In this document: positions 62,301 to 64,000 of the stretch, piece by piece
Layout of the letters: each line of letters opens with the position of its first letter
Numbering within the stretch: the first letter of the stretch is position 1
NCBI RefSeq assembly: GCF_000230675.1
Contig: NZ_AGIK01000001.1
Coordinates: 186,001-250,000, forward strand
Length of the DNA: 64,000 nucleotides
From: Synechococcus sp. WH 8016
GTDB taxonomy: Bacteria; Cyanobacteriota; Cyanobacteriia; PCC-6307; Cyanobiaceae
Direction of reading: 5' to 3'
Notes under the pieces: model-generated
The model's input: the letters and a program-made list of their open reading frames with translations, nothing else
The model's database searches: none
What the model was told of the DNA's origin: nothing
Translations under genes and position numbers: made by a program

Positions 62301-62693
62301 TCGACGCATGATCGCGACAAGACGGACTTGGTGCCTGTGGCGCGCCAGCTGATTGGATTGGGCTTCGAGTTGATAGCCACGTCTGGAACTGCCAGGGCTT
62401 TGCGTGAGCAAGGGTTGGATGTTCAGTCTGTCCTCAAGGTGCATGAGGGACGGCCCAACATCGAAGACCTGATTCGTTCTGGCGGGGTGCAGTTGGTGAT
62501 CAATACTCCGATTGGACGTCAAGCTGCTCACGATGATCGCTATTTGCGCCGGGCCGCTCTCGACTATTCCGTTCCCACCCTCACCACACTGGCTGGTGCG
62601 CGTGCAGCTGTTGAGGCGATTGAAGCCTTGCAAACTCGAACAATCGTGATTCATGCCTTACAGGACGTCCACGCATCGCTTGTTGGCCAGTAG
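59370..62693 (+). CDS. carB: Carbamoyl-phosphate synthase large subunit CarB
   Basis: 1107 residues, the usual length. It opens [20 protein letters not shown] and has two ATP-grasp halves: [17 protein letters not shown] with [20 protein letters not shown] in the first, and [40 protein letters not shown] and [20 protein letters not shown] in the second. An MGS-like regulatory C-terminus ([20 protein letters not shown]) completes it. It makes carbamoyl phosphate for arginine and pyrimidines together with CarA (not in the window). Single gene, divergent from DUF3318. Confidence 0.98.
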   Translation: MPRRNDLRRILLLGSGPIVIGQACEFDYSGTQACKALRAEGFEVILINSNPASIMTDPEMADRTYVEPLTPDVVTRVIEQERPDALLPTMGGQTALNLAVALAENGTLERFGVELIGADLKAIQKAEDRQLFKQAMERIGVHVCPSGIASNLDEAESVGASIGSYPRIIRPAFTLGGSGGGIAYNPEEFSAICKTGLDASPVSQILIEKSLLGWKEFELEVMRDLADNVVIVCSIENLDPMGVHTGDSITVAPAQTLTDREYQRLRDQSIAIIREIGVATGGSNIQFAINPADGEVVVIEMNPRVSRSSALASKATGFPIAKIAARLAIGYTLDEILNDITGKTPACFEPTIDYVVTKVPRFAFEKFRGSPAVLTTAMKSVGEAMAIGRCFEESFQKALRSLETGLSGWGGDRPEPSCSKTDLERSLRTPSPDRILAVRSAMLAGMTDDHIYELSHIDPWFLAKLRGLIDAESELLKGRTLGDLDEPALLKLKMLGYSDRQIAWFVDSKELDVRERRDQLGVIPVFKTVDTCAAEFASSTPYHYSTYERPLFRLKPDGQLQPMAPSTEVAVETRPKLMILGGGPNRIGQGIEFDYCCCHASFSAQDQGFATVMLNSNPETVSTDYDSSDRLYFEPLTLEDVLNVIEAECPSGVIVQFGGQTPLKLALPLLNWLSTPKGVSTGTQIWGTSPESIDLAEDREQFEAILRKLDIRQPRNGLARSEIEARSIAGKVGYPVVVRPSYVLGGRAMEVVYDETELNRYMKEAVQVEPDHPVLIDQYLENAVEVDVDALCDREGTVVIGGLMEHIEPAGIHSGDSACCLPSISLSDDALAVIRRWSEALATTLKVQGLINLQFAVQRDVDGEEKVFIIEANPRASRTVPFVAKATGVPLARLATRLMAGETLSQVGLLKEPIPPLQTVKEAVLPFRRFPGADSLLGPEMRSTGEVMGSASDFGMAFAKAELAAGEALPTAGTVFLSTHDRDKTDLVPVARQLIGLGFELIATSGTARALREQGLDVQSVLKVHEGRPNIEDLIRSGGVQLVINTPIGRQAAHDDRYLRRAALDYSVPTLTTLAGARAAVEAIEALQTRTIVIHALQDVHASLVGQ

Positions 62694-62719
62694 GGTTTTA
62701 AAAGCTTGCCGTTGATCTC

Positions 62720-63391
62720 TTGACCACGACCTCCGCGACAGTTATCGCTACAGGCAGCGATTGCCGGGATGCTTTTCGTGCTGCTTATCAAAACCGTTAC
62801 ACCTGGGATCCAGGATTTTCCGGATACTCAGGTCGCTGCATTTGGCTCCAAGGTGAGCGCTCTGTTGAAGGGACGTTCCATGTTGGCTCTGATCTAAAAG
62901 CCAAGGTTGAAGGGGTCTCCGATCCTGAAGTTGAAAAAGCTTTCGCGTCGCAACTTTGGGAAGTCTGCATTCATCGTGTGCGCCGCACATTTGAACAGAC
63001 CCATTCTGAAAATACCTTTACCGCCGGTGATTGCACCGATGAAGGTCTTGAGGTGATTATTGGCGGTAAAGGTGAAGGTGATAAGTACCGAATTAAAAAT
63101 GATGTTGTGACGATGGTCCATCGTCATATTCATGGAACGGTGGTAACCATTCATACCGAAAGCACAACTGATACAGGGAATGGTTACCTCAGTCGTTGTT
63201 ACACCAGTCAGTACTCTGATCCAGCGAGTGGAGAGGCCCGCGGAGGAATGAATCGTTTCACCGACACCTTTGTTCCCGTTTCTGAAGGTGGTGCTTGGGT
63301 GCTGAGCGAGCGCACAATTCGTACGGATGCATGCGCTGATTCTCCTGCAAGTGAGCAGACTTTTCGCTTTGTTGACCTGACAAGCGCCTGA
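62720..63391 (+). CDS. DUF3386-family protein
   Basis: 223 residues from TTG 62720: SDCRDAFRAAYQNRYTWDPG, FSGYSGRCIWLQGERSVEGT, FASQLWEVCIHRVRRTFEQT, HSENTFTAGDCTDEGLEVII. The AYxNRYTWDxxFxGYxG opening is the cyanobacterial DUF3386 pattern; function unknown. Soluble, beta-rich. 26 bases after carB on the same strand. Confidence 0.87.
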   Translation: MTTTSATVIATGSDCRDAFRAAYQNRYTWDPGFSGYSGRCIWLQGERSVEGTFHVGSDLKAKVEGVSDPEVEKAFASQLWEVCIHRVRRTFEQTHSENTFTAGDCTDEGLEVIIGGKGEGDKYRIKNDVVTMVHRHIHGTVVTIHTESTTDTGNGYLSRCYTSQYSDPASGEARGGMNRFTDTFVPVSEGGAWVLSERTIRTDACADSPASEQTFRFVDLTSA

Positions 63392-63425
63392 AATGTGGCA
63401 CCATTGGCTGAGTTTCAGCTGATGG

Positions 63426-64000
63426 ATGGAAACACTTATTTCGGCAATCAACGATCCCATCAATGGGATCGTTTGGGGCTGGCCGATGGTCATTTTGATT
63501 GCAGCGACGGGCATTCTTTTGATGTTCGGCCTGCGTTTGATGCCGTTGCAACGCTTGATCTTTGGCGTTCGAGTGTTGGCTACCAGGTCAAGCGCCTCTG
63601 AACAGGGAGATATTTCTCCTTTCGCAGCTTTGATGACATCTCTGTCTGCCACGATCGGCACCGGCAATATTGCTGGTGTTGCTGGTGCCATCGCCGTGGG
63701 TGGACCCGGGGCTGTGTTTTGGATGTGGGTGATTGCTGTGTTTGGTATCGCTACCAAATACGGCGAGGCTGTGTTGGCTGTGAAATATCGCGAAGTTGAT
63801 GGCCTTGGGAACCACGTCGGTGGTCCGATGTATTACATCCGCAATGGTCTTGGTAAAAACTGGCAATGGCTTGCTGTTTTGTTTGCCACGTTTGGAATGC
63901 TTGCTGGTTTTGGAATTGGCAACGGTGTTCAGTGTTTTGAAGTCTCCAGTGCTTTGGAGGCCTTTGGTATTCCAAGGTTGGTGACTGGATTGGTGCTTGG
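63426..64000 (+). CDS. AGCS-family sodium/alanine symporter, N-terminal part
   Basis: Partial, runs off the right edge. From ATG 63426: METLISAINDPINGIVWGWP, MVILIAATGILLMFGLRLMP, then ISPFAALMTSLSATIGTGNI, AGVAGAIAVGGPGAVFWMWV, ATKYGEAVLAVKYREVDGLG and HVGGPMYYIRNGLGKNWQW. The TSLSATIGTGNIAGVA block with GGPGAVFWMW and GGPMYYI is the AGCS signature. It imports alanine or glycine with sodium. An ATG at 63422 is out of frame. Confidence 0.95.
   Translation, partial: METLISAINDPINGIVWGWPMVILIAATGILLMFGLRLMPLQRLIFGVRVLATRSSASEQGDISPFAALMTSLSATIGTGNIAGVAGAIAVGGPGAVFWMWVIAVFGIATKYGEAVLAVKYREVDGLGNHVGGPMYYIRNGLGKNWQWLAVLFATFGMLAGFGIGNGVQCFEVSSALEAFGIPRLVTGLVL

Overview
The window looks like a chromosomal segment of a marine picocyanobacterium, most likely an oceanic or coastal Synechococcus of subcluster 5.1. 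This rests on photosynthesis genes (psbY, crtH, ycf54, a Ycf36/CGLD27 protein), glucosylglycerol-phosphate phosphatase (stpA), several cyanobacteria-only DUF families (DUF2811, DUF3318, DUF3386, DUF3598-like, DUF3721-like), short gene spacing and moderate GC. No rRNA operon, integrase, insertion sequence or CRISPR array was seen. Three tRNA genes are present: Pro-TGG, Lys-TTT and initiator Met.

Layout. 0-1.2 kb: 5' end of recC with an ApaH-like phosphatase. 1.2-3.3 kb: AT-rich, gene-poor stretch with small ORFs and at least one broken frame. 3.3-6.6 kb: a coiled-coil membrane protein, a group-2-type sigma factor, hypotheticals and tRNA-Pro. 6.7-8.6 kb: a PAS protein, a histidine kinase and a convergent receiver-only regulator. 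8.8-14.3 kb: a dense run of gamma-carbonic anhydrase, psbY, trmFO, a CDF transporter, crtH and two hypotheticals. 14.8-19.1 kb: an OmpR-type regulator with a degenerate receiver, a monothiol glutaredoxin/BolA pair, an acyltransferase, and pdxJ overlapping ycf54. 19.1-20.9 kb: accessory stretch of small proteins with a tandem repeat. 20.9-24.2 kb: a phosphoribosyltransferase/deoxyribosyltransferase pair, a calycin-like protein, a GST and a protochlorophyllide-reductase-like SDR. 24.4-27.8 kb: Nif11-like peptide, Fur, a decapeptide-repeat DUF3721 protein, a short SepF, and ArsS. 27.8-31.7 kb: stpA, a second GST and a G3PDH-like protein. 31.7-35.5 kb: a YhaN/YhaO-type (SbcC/SbcD-like) repair pair. 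35.6-41.6 kb: a sugar-kinase-like phosphotransferase, a DOMON-like protein, a lytic transglycosylase, metY and metA. 42-44.8 kb: TerB-like, DUF723-like, alkB and an AEC transporter. 45-49.3 kb: a polar amino-acid ABC transporter operon with an HdeD-like gene inside it. 49.4-56.3 kb: a SulP transporter, an FAD oxidoreductase, a CbiX cobaltochelatase with a His-rich tail, and a GMC oxidoreductase with a tiny gene just upstream. 56.6-64 kb: tRNA-fMet, asparaginase, Ycf36, rsfS, DUF3318, carB, DUF3386 and the start of an AGCS alanine/sodium symporter.

How genes may work together. metA and metY form a methionine route whose predicted acyl donor (acetyl) agrees between the two enzymes. stpA, and possibly the G3PDH-like protein, belong to osmolyte metabolism. 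The glutaredoxin and BolA are a classic iron-sulfur/iron-sensing pair. aapJ-Q-M-P-like genes make one uptake system. psbY, crtH and ycf54 serve photosystem II, carotenoid and chlorophyll synthesis.

Limits. Everything was read by eye. Family calls come from recognisable motifs, not searches. Several genes under 60 codons were found by translating intergenic DNA by hand; these are candidates only.
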